Origin: Ignavibacteriales bacterium
GTDB lineage: Bacteria; Bacteroidota; Ignavibacteria; Ignavibacteriales; SURF-24
NCBI GenBank assembly: GCA_026390815.1
Contig: JAPLFH010000007.1
Span: 1-64,000, forward strand
Reading direction: 5' to 3'
DNA length: 64,000 nucleotides
How positions within the stretch are numbered: position 1 is the stretch's first letter; the number at the start of each line of letters is the position of its first letter. Shown here piece by piece: positions 46,020-54,439 of the stretch. The notes beneath the pieces were generated by a model. It was not told the origin of the DNA. It saw nothing but the letters and a program-made list of their open reading frames with translations, and searched no databases. The position numbers and the translations under genes were made by a program.

Positions 46020-47348
46020 ATGTTTGAAGATTTAACTCATAAACTTGAGACGGCGTTAAAGAAAGTTCGCGGACAGGGAAAACTTACTGAAAGCAATATT
46101 TCTGAAACTTTACGTGAAATTAGACGTGTTCTTTTAGATGCTGATGTTAATTATAAAGTTGCTAAGAAGTTTATTGATGATGTAACTGTAAAAGCTCTTG
46201 GTACTGAAGTGTTAACTTCTATTTCTCCAGGACAGTTAATTACTAAAATTATTTATGATGAGTTAACTGTGCTGATGGGCAGTAATCATTCTGAATTAAT
46301 GATTAATGCTTCTGGTCCAACTATTATTATGGTTGTAGGATTGCAGGGATCTGGAAAAACCACATTCAGTGCAAAACTGGCTCGTTCACTTAAATCTAAA
46401 TCGAGAAAAGTTCTTTTAGTTGCAGCAGATATTTATCGTCCGGCTGCAATTGAGCAGTTAAAGCAGCTTGCAAACCAGATAAGTGTTACATGTTATTTTA
46501 CTGATGAGAGAAATGCTGTTAAAATAGCAAACGATTCGGTAAAATTTGCAAAGGAAAATGGACTCGATACAATAATCATAGATACTGCTGGCAGGCTTCA
46601 TGTTGATGAAGAAATGATGAATGAAGTTGCCGCTATTAAGCAAACTATGAATCCGACAGAAACTTTGTTTGTTGTTGATTCAATGACTGGACAGGATGCA
46701 GTAAACTCTGCCAAAGCGTTTCATGAAAAAGTAAATTTTGATGGTATTGTTCTTACAAAACTTGATGGTGATACTCGTGGTGGTTGCGCTCTTTCAATAC
46801 GCGCTGTAGTTGATAAGCCAATTAAATTTGTTAGCCTTGGTGAAAAGCTTGATACTCTCGAAGTGTTTTATCCCGAAAGAATGGCTTCAAGAATTCTTGG
46901 AAAAGGGGATATCGTTTCACTTGTTGAAAAAGCTCAAGAACAGTTTAATGACAAAGAGGCTGAAGAACTACAAGAGAAATTAAAAGAAAATCAATTTGAC
47001 TTTGAAGATTTTCTTAAACAAATTAAACTTATCAAAAAAATGGGTTCTTTAAAATCGTTGCTTGGAATGATTCCAGGTATTGGAACCCAGTTAAAAGATG
47101 CCGATATTGATGATAAACAACTAGTAAGAGTTGAAGCCATAATTCAATCGATGACCAGAGAAGAACGAGTAAAGCCAAAAGTACTGAACGGAAGCCGAAG
47201 AAAAAGAATTGCACGAGGAAGTGGTAACAGTATTCAGGATGTAAATCGGTTGATAAAACAATTTGAAGAAATGCAAAAAATGATGAAAATGTTAAATTCA
47301 AAAGGAAGAAAGAATCCTTTCATAAATAAAAATTTAAGATTCAATTGA
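46020..47348 (+). CDS. ffh: Signal recognition particle protein Ffh
   Basis: 442 residues. N and G domains with P-loop GLQGSGKTTFSAKLA (~107), DTAGRLHVDEEMM, TKLDGDTRGGCALS, followed by the methionine-rich M domain (MGSLKSLLGMIPGIGTQL, RIARGSGNSIQDVNRLIKQFEEMQKMMKML) that binds SRP RNA and signal peptides. GTPase that delivers nascent membrane proteins to FtsY/Sec. First gene of the classical ffh-rpsP-rimM-trmD-rplS operon. Confidence 0.97.
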   Translation: MFEDLTHKLETALKKVRGQGKLTESNISETLREIRRVLLDADVNYKVAKKFIDDVTVKALGTEVLTSISPGQLITKIIYDELTVLMGSNHSELMINASGPTIIMVVGLQGSGKTTFSAKLARSLKSKSRKVLLVAADIYRPAAIEQLKQLANQISVTCYFTDERNAVKIANDSVKFAKENGLDTIIIDTAGRLHVDEEMMNEVAAIKQTMNPTETLFVVDSMTGQDAVNSAKAFHEKVNFDGIVLTKLDGDTRGGCALSIRAVVDKPIKFVSLGEKLDTLEVFYPERMASRILGKGDIVSLVEKAQEQFNDKEAEELQEKLKENQFDFEDFLKQIKLIKKMGSLKSLLGMIPGIGTQLKDADIDDKQLVRVEAIIQSMTREERVKPKVLNGSRRKRIARGSGNSIQDVNRLIKQFEEMQKMMKMLNSKGRKNPFINKNLRFN

Positions 47349-47374
47349 AAAAATAACTTGGAGGAAAAAACAAT

Positions 47375-47764
47375 TTGTCAGTTAAGTTAAGATTAAGAAG
47401 AATGGGTAAAAAGAAGCAGCCGATTTATAAAGTGGTTGCTGCAGATGCTCGCTCGCCAAGAGATGGAAAATTTTTAGAAGCAATTGGTTTATATAATCCA
47501 TTAACCAATCCCGCTACTGTTGAAATAAAAGAAGATAGAGCACTTTATTGGTTAGGTGTTGGTGCGCAACCTACGGACACAGTGAAAAATTTATTCACTA
47601 AAAAAGGTATTCTTCTTAAAAGAGAATTGATGAAAAGAGGATTATCTGAGGAACAAGTAATCCAGAAAATGGGTGAATGGTCCAAGCTTAACGAAGCCAA
47701 GATTGCTTCCTCTATAAAAAATAAAAAACCTGCTGTTAAAGTTGAAGATAAAAAGAGCAAGTAA
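47375..47764 (+). CDS. rpsP: 30S ribosomal protein S16
   Basis: 129 residues as read ([31 protein letters not shown]). Start is TTG 47375 with GGAGG 10 nt upstream. The frame closes at TAA 47762, but the next frame continues (codons from 47755: [12 protein letters not shown]...ENSEA) to TAA 47830-47832, giving an acidic Ala/Glu/Ser tail as in S16 of relatives. The switch point is the five-A run 47750-47754 before GAG: one extra A, or a -1 shift on AAA-AAG, would join them. So this is a truncated gene, an indel artefact, or a programmed shift. Confidence 0.92.
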   Translation: MSVKLRLRRMGKKKQPIYKVVAADARSPRDGKFLEAIGLYNPLTNPATVEIKEDRALYWLGVGAQPTDTVKNLFTKKGILLKRELMKRGLSEEQVIQKMGEWSKLNEAKIASSIKNKKPAVKVEDKKSK

Positions 47765-47900
47765 AGGAAATTGCAGCGGAAGTAAAAAGCACTGCTTCCG
47801 AAGAAAATCCATCTGAGAATTCAGAAGCATAAAAACGCTCCAGGATTTTCAATGCACAGTTAACAAAGTGCTTATCGCTCTAAAGAAAGAGGGTTAATTT

Positions 47901-48134
47901 ATGAAGGAGTTCATCGAATTTATCGCTAAGCATCTTGTGGATAACCCCGATGCCGTTACTATTGAGGAAAAAAGTGGTGAAGACAAAAAATTCATCTATT
48001 CTTTAAGAGTAAGCCCCGAGGATGTTGGTAAAGTGATCGGCAGACAAGGTAAGACGGCTCAAGCTATGAGAACCTTATTAACTGCTGTTGCAGCCAAAGA
48101 TCACAAGAGAGCGATCCTTGAAATCTTAGACTAA
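47901..48134 (+). CDS. khpA: KH-domain RNA-binding protein KhpA
   Basis: 77 residues, a single KH domain with the GXXG loop in VGKVIGRQGKTAQAMRTLL. Small RNA-binding protein of the KhpA/YlqC family found between rpsP and rimM. ATG 47901. Confidence 0.88.
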   Translation: MKEFIEFIAKHLVDNPDAVTIEEKSGEDKKFIYSLRVSPEDVGKVIGRQGKTAQAMRTLLTAVAAKDHKRAILEILD

Positions 48135-48145
48135 CTAATCAGATT

Positions 48146-48661
48146 GTGGGTGAGTTTTTTCTTTTTGCAGAAATAAAATCTGTTTTTAGTAAAGATGGTT
48201 TCGTATCCGTTATTTCTTATTCAGATTTCCCGGAACGTTTCTTAGAAGTCGAAAAAGTATTTATAGAAATTTTTGGCGGTAAGAAAGAGTTCTTTGTAGA
48301 GGAAATAAAACATCTTAAAAATAATTTTGCTGTAAAATTTAAAAACTTTAACAGCGATAAAGAAGTTGAGTTTTTAATTGGTAAAAAGATTTTCATTGAT
48401 TCTGCGAACCATGTTTCACTGAAAAAAGACACCTTCTTTGTGCACGATTTAATTGGTTGTAAAGTTTATAGAAACGGTGAAATGTTTGGAATACTTAAAG
48501 AAGTTTTAAGTTTTCCTGCTAATGATGTTTATGTTATAATGAATGAATTGAACGAAGAGATTCTAATACCAGCTATTAAAGATTACGTAGAAAGTGTTGA
48601 TACGATAAATAAAATTTTGATTCTGAAACCTGGCGGAAAGATTTACGATGATGAGGATTGA
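48146..48661 (+). CDS. rimM: Ribosome maturation factor RimM
   Basis: 171 residues from GTG 48146. N-terminal RimM barrel (FLFAEIKSVFSKDGFV) and C-terminal PRC barrel (DLIGCKVYRNGEMFGILKEVLSFPANDVYVI, EEILIPAIKDYV). Assists 16S rRNA 3'-domain and S19 maturation. Overlaps trmD by 14 nt. The N-terminal domain is more diverged than the PRC part. Confidence 0.83.
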   Translation: MGEFFLFAEIKSVFSKDGFVSVISYSDFPERFLEVEKVFIEIFGGKKEFFVEEIKHLKNNFAVKFKNFNSDKEVEFLIGKKIFIDSANHVSLKKDTFFVHDLIGCKVYRNGEMFGILKEVLSFPANDVYVIMNELNEEILIPAIKDYVESVDTINKILILKPGGKIYDDED

Positions 48662-49331
48662 TATTATTTCTGCGGTGCCGGATATGTTGGTTAGCCCTTT
48701 AAATACCAGCATACTTAAAAGAGCCCAGGATAAAAAAAAAGTAGAAATTGTTGTTCATAGTTTAAGAGATTATACACACGATAAGCATAAGACGATAGAT
48801 GATAAACCGTTTGCAGGTGGAGCAGGAATGCTTCTTAAACCCGCACCGTTCTTTGAATGTATTGAAAAGTTAGTTAGTGAAAGAGAATATCAACATATAA
48901 TTTTTTGCTGCCCTAAAGGGAAAATTTTTAATCAGCAATTAGCAAATAAATTTTCAATTTCAAATAACATCATCATCATTGCCGGGCACTACAAAGGAAT
49001 TGATGATAGAGTAAGAGAAAAATTTGCTACCGACGAAATATCGATTGGTAATTATGTTTTAACAGGTGGGGAAATTCCAGCACTGGTAATTATTGATTCA
49101 ATTGTTCGTTTAATTCCTGGTGTATTAAATGACAGCGAATCAGCCTTGAATGATTCTTTTCAGGATGGCGATGTTGTTGAACCGCCATATTATACGAGAC
49201 CAGCAGATTATAAAGGTATGAAAGTGCCGGAAGTTCTTTTATCCGGCGATACAAAAAAGATTGAAGATTGGAAAAAAGAACAATCAAAAGTTTTAACTGA
49301 TAAATGGAAAAAATTAAATAGTTCGGAGTAG
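48648..49331 (+). CDS. trmD: tRNA (guanine-N1)-methyltransferase
   Basis: 227 residues. SPOUT knot enzyme adding m1G37 to t[88 protein letters not shown] (SAM-binding knot), [21 protein letters not shown]. Complete. Overlaps the rimM end; rplS starts 2 nt after its stop. Confidence 0.96.
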   Translation: MMRIDIISAVPDMLVSPLNTSILKRAQDKKKVEIVVHSLRDYTHDKHKTIDDKPFAGGAGMLLKPAPFFECIEKLVSEREYQHIIFCCPKGKIFNQQLANKFSISNNIIIIAGHYKGIDDRVREKFATDEISIGNYVLTGGEIPALVIIDSIVRLIPGVLNDSESALNDSFQDGDVVEPPYYTRPADYKGMKVPEVLLSGDTKKIEDWKKEQSKVLTDKWKKLNSSE

Positions 49332-49333
49332 TT

Positions 49334-49678
49334 ATGGATAATCTTAAAGAGTTTGTAGTAGATCAAATAAAAACAGATTTACCCGCATTTAATTCGGGTG
49401 ATCACATTCGTGTTCACGTTAGAGTTATTGAAGGTGATAAAGAAAGAATCCAGCCTTTTGAAGGTGATGTTATAAGTATAAAAGGTACTGGCATTTCTAA
49501 AACTTTTACTGTAAGAAAAATTTCGAGCGGTGTTGGTGTAGAAAGAATTTTTCCTTTGTACTCACCTAAAATTGCCAAAATAGAACTTCTTAAACAAGGC
49601 GATGTTAGAAGAGCTAAGTTGTATTATCTTAGAAATTTATCTGGCAAAGCTGCAAGAATTAAAAGCAAGACAAAATAA
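49334..49678 (+). CDS. rplS: 50S ribosomal protein L19
   Basis: 114 residues: [74 protein letters not shown]. Complete, at the end of the operon, followed by a terminator. Confidence 0.97.
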   Translation: MDNLKEFVVDQIKTDLPAFNSGDHIRVHVRVIEGDKERIQPFEGDVISIKGTGISKTFTVRKISSGVGVERIFPLYSPKIAKIELLKQGDVRRAKLYYLRNLSGKAARIKSKTK

Positions 49679-49694
49679 TAACAACTGGTTGTTT

Positions 49695-49718
49695 AAGCCG
49701 CTTACTAAAGCGGCTTTT
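49695..49718 (+). terminator. Rho-independent terminator of the ffh-rplS operon
   Basis: AAGCCGCTT (49695-49703), loop ACTA, AAGCGGCTT (49708-49716), then TT. Perfect 9-bp stem 16 nt after rplS. The spacer to 49886 also holds a TCCCGC-ACT-GCGGGA hairpin (49848-49862). Confidence 0.85.
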
Positions 49719-49847
49719 GATTATTTTAGTTACCTGAAATTAAACAGGCAATAAATTGCCAAGACCAAATTAATCCAAATCTCCAATATCAAATACTGTT
49801 TTTGTTTGGATTTTGAATTTTATGATTAGGATTTGTTTGATATTTAG

Positions 49848-49862
49848 TCCCGCACTGCGGGA
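49848..49862. repeat. Short GC hairpin, possible repeat remnant
   Basis: TCCCGC-ACT-GCGGGA, perfect 6-bp stem 23 nt before the start at 49886. The core word resembles the CCCGC/GCGGG hairpins of the palindromic elements. Role unknown. Confidence 0.4.
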
Positions 49863-49885
49863 TTGATGTTTGGAATTTGATATCA

Positions 49886-50641
49886 ATGCGAATAGTATTT
49901 CCCCAAAATATTTTTTCTAAAATTCTTTCTTTCGCTTTACCGGAAGAATTCAGGCGTAACATTTCTTTTCAAGATGTGTCTCTTATTTCGAGAGAGTTGG
50001 AAAAAGGTAATGCTGATCTGGCACTTGTACCTTCCTGCGATTTAGTTAAGCACCCGGAATTATTTATCTCAAAGAAAATTGCCATTTCATTTGATGGACA
50101 ATTATCGAGTTCTTACCTTTACTTTGTACCCGGACAGAATAGTTTTACTGATCTATTTTTAAGCGGAGAAGTATCCGCCAATGAAATTATTTTAAGCAAG
50201 ATTTTATTTGCCGAAAGATATTCTTCAGACATTAATGTTCATCTTGAAACAGGGAAGCCAGACGATCAAAAAAATTGTTTAATTTCTGGTAACGTAAATT
50301 TTAGTCAGGGAAAATTTCTTCGCGGATTAAGTTTTGCAGACGAGCTTTCAACTATGATTTTCCTTCCTTATGTGAATTTTATAATCGTATCAAGAGAAGA
50401 AAGAATGATTGAAGCCTTTAATAAATCCATAAGCAATATTGACAAATGGGTTGATGATAATGTTGATGCGATAATTGAAAAGCTGCAATTGGAATTACCC
50501 ACAGTAAATTTTATCAAAGAAAATTTCAACTCAGTTTATTTTGAAATGACAGAGAACGAAATTGACAGTCTCTCCGAACTAATCCGCCTGCCTTTTTACC
50601 ACGGTATAGTTGATGAACTGATTGATTTAAAGTTAGTATGA
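49886..50641 (+). CDS. MqnA-like periplasmic-binding-fold protein (uncertain)
   Basis: About 251 residues from ATG 49886 (TTG 49877 is also in frame). No signal peptide. The layout (RIVFPQNIFSKIL..., SRELEKGNADLALVPSCDLVKHPEL, DGQLSSSYLYFV, FADELSTMIFLPYVNFIIVSRE) resembles MqnA/MqnD solute-binding-fold enzymes of the futalosine route to menaquinone: a two-lobe fold with a DLALVP switch. The match is weak and other mqn genes are not seen, so the function is only a guess. A 7-bp array begins 4 nt after the stop. Confidence 0.5.
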   Translation: MRIVFPQNIFSKILSFALPEEFRRNISFQDVSLISRELEKGNADLALVPSCDLVKHPELFISKKIAISFDGQLSSSYLYFVPGQNSFTDLFLSGEVSANEIILSKILFAERYSSDINVHLETGKPDDQKNCLISGNVNFSQGKFLRGLSFADELSTMIFLPYVNFIIVSREERMIEAFNKSISNIDKWVDDNVDAIIEKLQLELPTVNFIKENFNSVYFEMTENEIDSLSELIRLPFYHGIVDELIDLKLV

Positions 50642-50645
50642 GATT

Positions 50646-50680
50646 AATGAAGAATGAAAAATGTAGAATGTAAAATGAAG
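50646..50680. repeat. Heptanucleotide tandem array (AATGAAG-type, 5 units)
   Basis: AATGAAG, AATGAAA, AATGTAG, AATGTAA, AATGAAG: five contiguous 7-bp units starting 4 nt after the stop of the MqnA-like gene. It shares its unit with the reverse strand of the array at 12683-12717. Confidence 0.88.
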
Positions 50681-50706
50681 ATTATTGATTTATTACAAAT
50701 AGATTG

Positions 50707-50736
50707 TTGACAGTAAATGATAAATGATTTATTTTG
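50707..50736 (+). promoter_or_regulatory. Candidate promoter TTGACA-N17-TATTTTG
   Basis: TTGACA (50707-50712), 17-nt spacer, TATTTTG (50730-50736). No gene on the plus strand follows; it would transcribe the structured region to 51087, with a start near 50742. Confidence 0.45.
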
Positions 50737-50741
50737 AATCC

Positions 50742-51087
50742 GAAATAATTTATAAGGATCGAAATATTGATCACGGGGAATTCATTCCAAGATTACAGAC
50801 AGTTTAAGATTATTAAACTGACCGACTCCGTTTATTGTACTTCCCAAACAATAACAGCAAAAGAACGATTTAAAATAGAGCTAAACATTACATTTTTTTT
50901 TCATCAGTCAATGTACAAACACTGACGGAGAAAACTTTACTTGCTGATGAAAGTGTTATAATGGTGGAGAAAAAATTCAGCTCACTAATTTTATAAAAAT
51001 AAAGTTTAGCAATTCTGACAAGAAATAATCCGCAATAACCTAATAATGAAACGACTCACCAAAAATATGTCGTCTCATTGTTTTTTT
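50742..51087 (+). ncRNA. Candidate structured non-coding RNA (no known family recognised)
   Basis: A ~345-nt stretch without a convincing gene, flanked by a promoter-like element and a T7 terminator. Stems in order: CAGTTTAA-GATTA-TTAAACTG (50800-50820, perfect 8 bp), closed by ACGG (50773-50776) with CCGT (50828-50831); TTATTGT with ACAATAA (50832-50854, perfect 7 bp); TTTCATCAG (~50899-50907) with CTGATGAAA (~50944-50952), perfect 9 bp, enclosing GTCAATGT-ACAA-ACACTGAC (one mismatch); GTGGAG (50964-50969) with CTCAC (50981-50985); and the terminator. I do not see the conserved cores of RNase P RNA, tmRNA, SRP RNA or a riboswitch. A 52-codon TTG frame (50767-50925) crosses it but looks incidental. 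Confidence 0.45.
51045..51087 (+). terminator. Hairpin with T7 tract ending the structured region
   Basis: AATGAAACGAC (51045-51055) and GTCGTCTCATT (51069-51079) pair with one mismatch, then G and TTTTTTT (51081-51087). Orientation suits plus-strand transcription. It ends 2 nt before the serA stop on the other strand, so it might also affect serA 3' ends, but no T-tract follows on that strand. Confidence 0.55.
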
Positions 51088-51088
51088 A

Positions 51089-52273
51089 TTATATCTCTAT
51101 GTGTGAAATATTTAGCACATTATCATTCTTGCGGATTGCTTCCAGCATATTTGGTGTTGCTGCCTGGTTCAACTTCATTGTACAACTTGCAGCAATACCG
51201 CCATCAAAAATTACGTTTTCAACTTCTTCAATATTAATATTTCCGTCTTTCAGAATATCAAAAACTGCAGCAAGAACACCGGGTCTATCATAATGCTTAA
51301 CAACAAGCTGGTAATGCGCTTCAATTTTCTTTGCGCGGTTTACCCAATGTGCAATTACTCCGCTTCCTAAAAAGTCGCGGATAATGTTTACAGTTTCTTC
51401 GGCAACAGCATTCTGTGCCTGCTCTGTAGATGCGCCAATATGATGCGTCACATAAACGTTCTCAAGTTCCTGCAGTGGAGATTTAACCGTTCCATCTTTA
51501 CCTTCAGGTTCATCTTTAAACACATCCAATCCAACCCGCAGCTTTTTAGTTTTTACAGCTTCAATAAGAGCTTCTTCATCAATTATTTCTGCACGCGAAG
51601 TGTTAATTAAAATTGCACCAGGTTTTAGGTAGTCAAAAATTTCTTTGTTAAACAAATTTTTTGTTTCTTTATTAAGAGGTAAGTGAATTGAAATTATATC
51701 AGTCAATGGAAGAAGTTTGTCCATTTCGCTAAAATCTTTTACCGGAACTCCTTCTATCCTTGAAATATCTTTTCCATAAACATTCATTCCCAAAGCAATT
51801 GCTCTTTTTGCTACTTCTTTCCCAATGTTTCCAACTCCAATTAGCGCAAGTGTTTTACCAAATAAACCTTCTGCCTTAGAATATTCAGCTTTGTTCCAAA
51901 CACCTTTTTTAAAATCCATAACATTGTTTGCTATTCTTCTATCAAGAGCAATCATAAATCCAATTGCCAGTTCTGCAACTGCAATAGAATTTTTCCCTGG
52001 GCAATTTGCAACATAAACCCCTTTTTGATTAGCTGCAGCAATATCTATGTTGTTTACACCGGCACCCGCCCGTACGATCAAATTCAATGTTTCGCTTTTA
52101 TTAATTGTTTCCGCAATTACATTGGTTGACCGAACAACAAGAATATCAACTTCCTTTGCTGCTTCCGGCAAATCATTTTCACCAAGTTTTGGTTGGTAGA
52201 TAACTTCAAGACCAAGATCTTTAATTTGGTTTACATAAATTTCAGGAAATTTATCAGCGACTAAAACTTTCAT
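51089..52273 (-). CDS. serA: D-3-phosphoglycerate dehydrogenase
   Basis: 394 residues with GGAGG 8 nt before ATG. Oxidises 3-phosphoglycerate to phosphohydroxypyruvate, first step of serine synthesis. N-terminal substrate domain (VVRSTNVIAETI, RAGAGVNNID), Rossmann NAD site (LALIGVGNIGKEVAKRA), LPLNKETKNL, NTSRAEIIDEEAL, and the active histidine in HHIGAST; C-terminal ACT domain (HYQLVVKHYDRPGVLAAVFDIL, ~322-394) for serine-type regulation. No intervening ASB domain, so it is the short ACT form. serB and serC are not seen. Confidence 0.94.
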   Translation of the reverse strand: MKVLVADKFPEIYVNQIKDLGLEVIYQPKLGENDLPEAAKEVDILVVRSTNVIAETINKSETLNLIVRAGAGVNNIDIAAANQKGVYVANCPGKNSIAVAELAIGFMIALDRRIANNVMDFKKGVWNKAEYSKAEGLFGKTLALIGVGNIGKEVAKRAIALGMNVYGKDISRIEGVPVKDFSEMDKLLPLTDIISIHLPLNKETKNLFNKEIFDYLKPGAILINTSRAEIIDEEALIEAVKTKKLRVGLDVFKDEPEGKDGTVKSPLQELENVYVTHHIGASTEQAQNAVAEETVNIIRDFLGSGVIAHWVNRAKKIEAHYQLVVKHYDRPGVLAAVFDILKDGNINIEEVENVIFDGGIAASCTMKLNQAATPNMLEAIRKNDNVLNISHIEI

Positions 52274-52434
52274 GTTTCCCTCCAGGTTAAATATTAAAAA
52301 TTCATTTTAATTATTTTTTTTTGTGTTGAATAATGAACAAGGAATTTTGAATTTCGAAGGATTGCAAACTTCATCATTCATTTTTCTTAATTTGAAATTT
52401 GTTTTAATCATTGTAGTTCCAATTATTTCTTAAG

Positions 52435-54093
52435 CTATTTTAGCATTGGCATTTTTATTTTAAACTTCTTTGCATTGCCAATCGCCTGTTCATATCCCGC
52501 GTCTGCATGGCGGACTATTCCCATTCCCGGATCGTAAGTTAAAACCCGCTCTAATCGTTCCTCAGCTTCTTTTGTACCATCAGCAACCACAACCATTCCC
52601 GCGTGGATAGAGTTACCAATTCCAACTCCACCACCGTGATGTACAGAAACCCAACTTGCTCCACCGATCGAATTTAATAAAGCATTCAAGATTGGCCAAT
52701 CGGCAATTGCGTCGCTGCCATCCAGCATCTTTTCAGTTTCCCGGTTTGGAGAAGCAACTGAGCCACAGTCCAGGTGATCCCTTCCAATAACAATTGGTGC
52801 TTTTACTTTTCCATCAGCCACAAGGCGATTGAATATTTTTCCCATCTTTGCACGTTCACCATATCCAAGCCAGCAAATGCGTGCTGGTAATCCCTGGAAG
52901 TGAACTTTCTGTTGAGCCTTTTCAATCCAATTAATAAGCAATTTATTTTCAGGGAAGGATTCAACAATTGCTTTATCAGTTTCAAATATATCCTGCGGAT
53001 CGCCTGAAAGAGCAACCCAGCGGAACGGACCTTTTCCATCGCAGAAAAGCGGACGAATATATTCCGGAACGAAGCCCGGTATATCAAACGCATTTTCTAC
53101 TCCATTATCTTTAGCTTCTCCGCGAATGTTGTTACCGTAATCAAAAGTTATTGAACCTCGTTTCTTGAATTCTAACATCGCTTTTAAATGAGCAACGATT
53201 GTATTCCTTGCAAGTTCAATAGATTTTGATGGATCAGATTTTCTTAATTCAATTGCCTTATCGAAACTCATCCCCATTGGAATGTAACCATTTAAAGTAT
53301 CGTGTGCAGAGGTTTGATCAGTAAGAACATCTGGAATAATATTCCTCTTCAAAATTTCCGGAAGAATTTCTCCGGCATTTCCAACTAATCCAACTGAAAG
53401 AGCTGAATGATTTTTTTTAGCGTTAAGAACAAGAGTTAAAGCTTCATCCAAATTTTCAGATAGGACATCGATGTAGCCAGTATCTAATCTTTTTTGAATC
53501 CTGCTTTTATCAGCATCGATCCCAAGAAAAGCAGCGCCATTCATTGTTGCGGCAAGTGGTTGTGCACCACCCATTCCACCAAGTCCGGACGTAAGAAGAA
53601 ATTTTCCGCTCAAATTGGTGCCGAAATTTTTTCGAGCACATTCTGCAAATGTTTCGTAAGTACCTTGAAGAATTCCTTGTGTACCGATATATATCCAACT
53701 GCCAGCAGTCATTTGACCATACATTGTTAAACCCAAACCTTCCAATCGCCTGAACTCATCCCAGGTAGCCCACTTAGGAACTAACATTGAATTGGAAATT
53801 ATTACGCGTGGAGCATTAGAATGGGTTTTAAAAATTGCAACCGGTTTACCGGATTGCACTAAAAGTGTTTCATCATTTTCAAGATTCTTTAATGATTCTA
53901 CAATTGCATAATAGCAATCCCAGTTTCTGGCGGCTTTTCCTTTACCACCGTACACAATAAGTTCTTCTGGATTTTCAGCAACATCTGGATCGAGGTTATT
54001 CATTAGCATCCGCATCGCTGCTTCCTGAATCCAGCCTTTACAAGAAATTTTGTTCCCTATTGGCGATCTGATTATTCTTTCTTTTGTTTCCAT
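52435..54093 (-). CDS. hutU: Urocanate hydratase
   Basis: 552 residues, normal length. Converts urocanate to imidazolonepropionate in histidine breakdown, using tightly bound NAD+. Visible: [54 protein letters not shown] (dinucleotide-binding), [34 protein letters not shown] (family Cys), [12 protein letters not shown] and [17 protein letters not shown]. hutH and hutI are not adjacent; it sits with add and a small unknown gene instead. Confidence 0.96.
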   Translation of the reverse strand: METKERIIRSPIGNKISCKGWIQEAAMRMLMNNLDPDVAENPEELIVYGGKGKAARNWDCYYAIVESLKNLENDETLLVQSGKPVAIFKTHSNAPRVIISNSMLVPKWATWDEFRRLEGLGLTMYGQMTAGSWIYIGTQGILQGTYETFAECARKNFGTNLSGKFLLTSGLGGMGGAQPLAATMNGAAFLGIDADKSRIQKRLDTGYIDVLSENLDEALTLVLNAKKNHSALSVGLVGNAGEILPEILKRNIIPDVLTDQTSAHDTLNGYIPMGMSFDKAIELRKSDPSKSIELARNTIVAHLKAMLEFKKRGSITFDYGNNIRGEAKDNGVENAFDIPGFVPEYIRPLFCDGKGPFRWVALSGDPQDIFETDKAIVESFPENKLLINWIEKAQQKVHFQGLPARICWLGYGERAKMGKIFNRLVADGKVKAPIVIGRDHLDCGSVASPNRETEKMLDGSDAIADWPILNALLNSIGGASWVSVHHGGGVGIGNSIHAGMVVVADGTKEAEERLERVLTYDPGMGIVRHADAGYEQAIGNAKKFKIKMPMLK

Positions 54094-54095
54094 GA

Positions 54096-54428
54096 TTAAT
54101 CACTAAAATGATTTTCAATTAAATTTTTATATTGAAGATAAACAGAACGATAAAGCCAGCGCTTTATGAAAAATCCTTTTTCTGCTTTTGGTTTTAGAAA
54201 TTTAAGATTTTCTTTTAATTGATTTGCCAGCTTGAAATATTCATCCTTTGTAAATTTAATACTCTCAACATCTTCTGCCAGCTTTGAAACTATAGAATTA
54301 AATACTTTTACTTCTGCAAAAAATTTATTATTCCCTTCAACTTGTTTTAGAACTTGCTTGGAAAAACTTGTTAGAACCTTTTTTTCATTTTTATCAAACT
54401 CGTACGTGTAATTTCTAAACGATTTCAT
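54096..54428 (-). CDS. Small protein of unknown function between hutU and add
   Basis: 110 residues, basic, mostly helical ([42 protein letters not shown]). No signal peptide, no membrane segment, no family recognised. GGAG 5-8 nt before ATG 54428 supports it as real. It lies 11 nt after add and 2 nt before hutU, so it is co-translated with them. I do not assign a function. Confidence 0.7.
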   Translation of the reverse strand: MKSFRNYTYEFDKNEKKVLTSFSKQVLKQVEGNNKFFAEVKVFNSIVSKLAEDVESIKFTKDEYFKLANQLKENLKFLKPKAEKGFFIKRWLYRSVYLQYKNLIENHFSD

Positions 54429-54439
54429 AAATCTCCATA

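Noticed and set aside
49753-49847. Region of loosely inverted TTTGGATTT/AAATCCAAA words before the MqnA-like gene
   Set aside because: Pairing is too imperfect in AT-rich sequence to call a defined element.
50767-50925. 52-codon TTG frame in the gap before serA
   Set aside because: TTG start, no family resemblance, poly-Phe run from a T9 tract, and it crosses the predicted stems.
50944-50975. CTGATGA...GAAA resembling a hammerhead ribozyme core
   Set aside because: No complementary stem II between the two motifs and no cleavage-site stem; chance match in AT-rich sequence.
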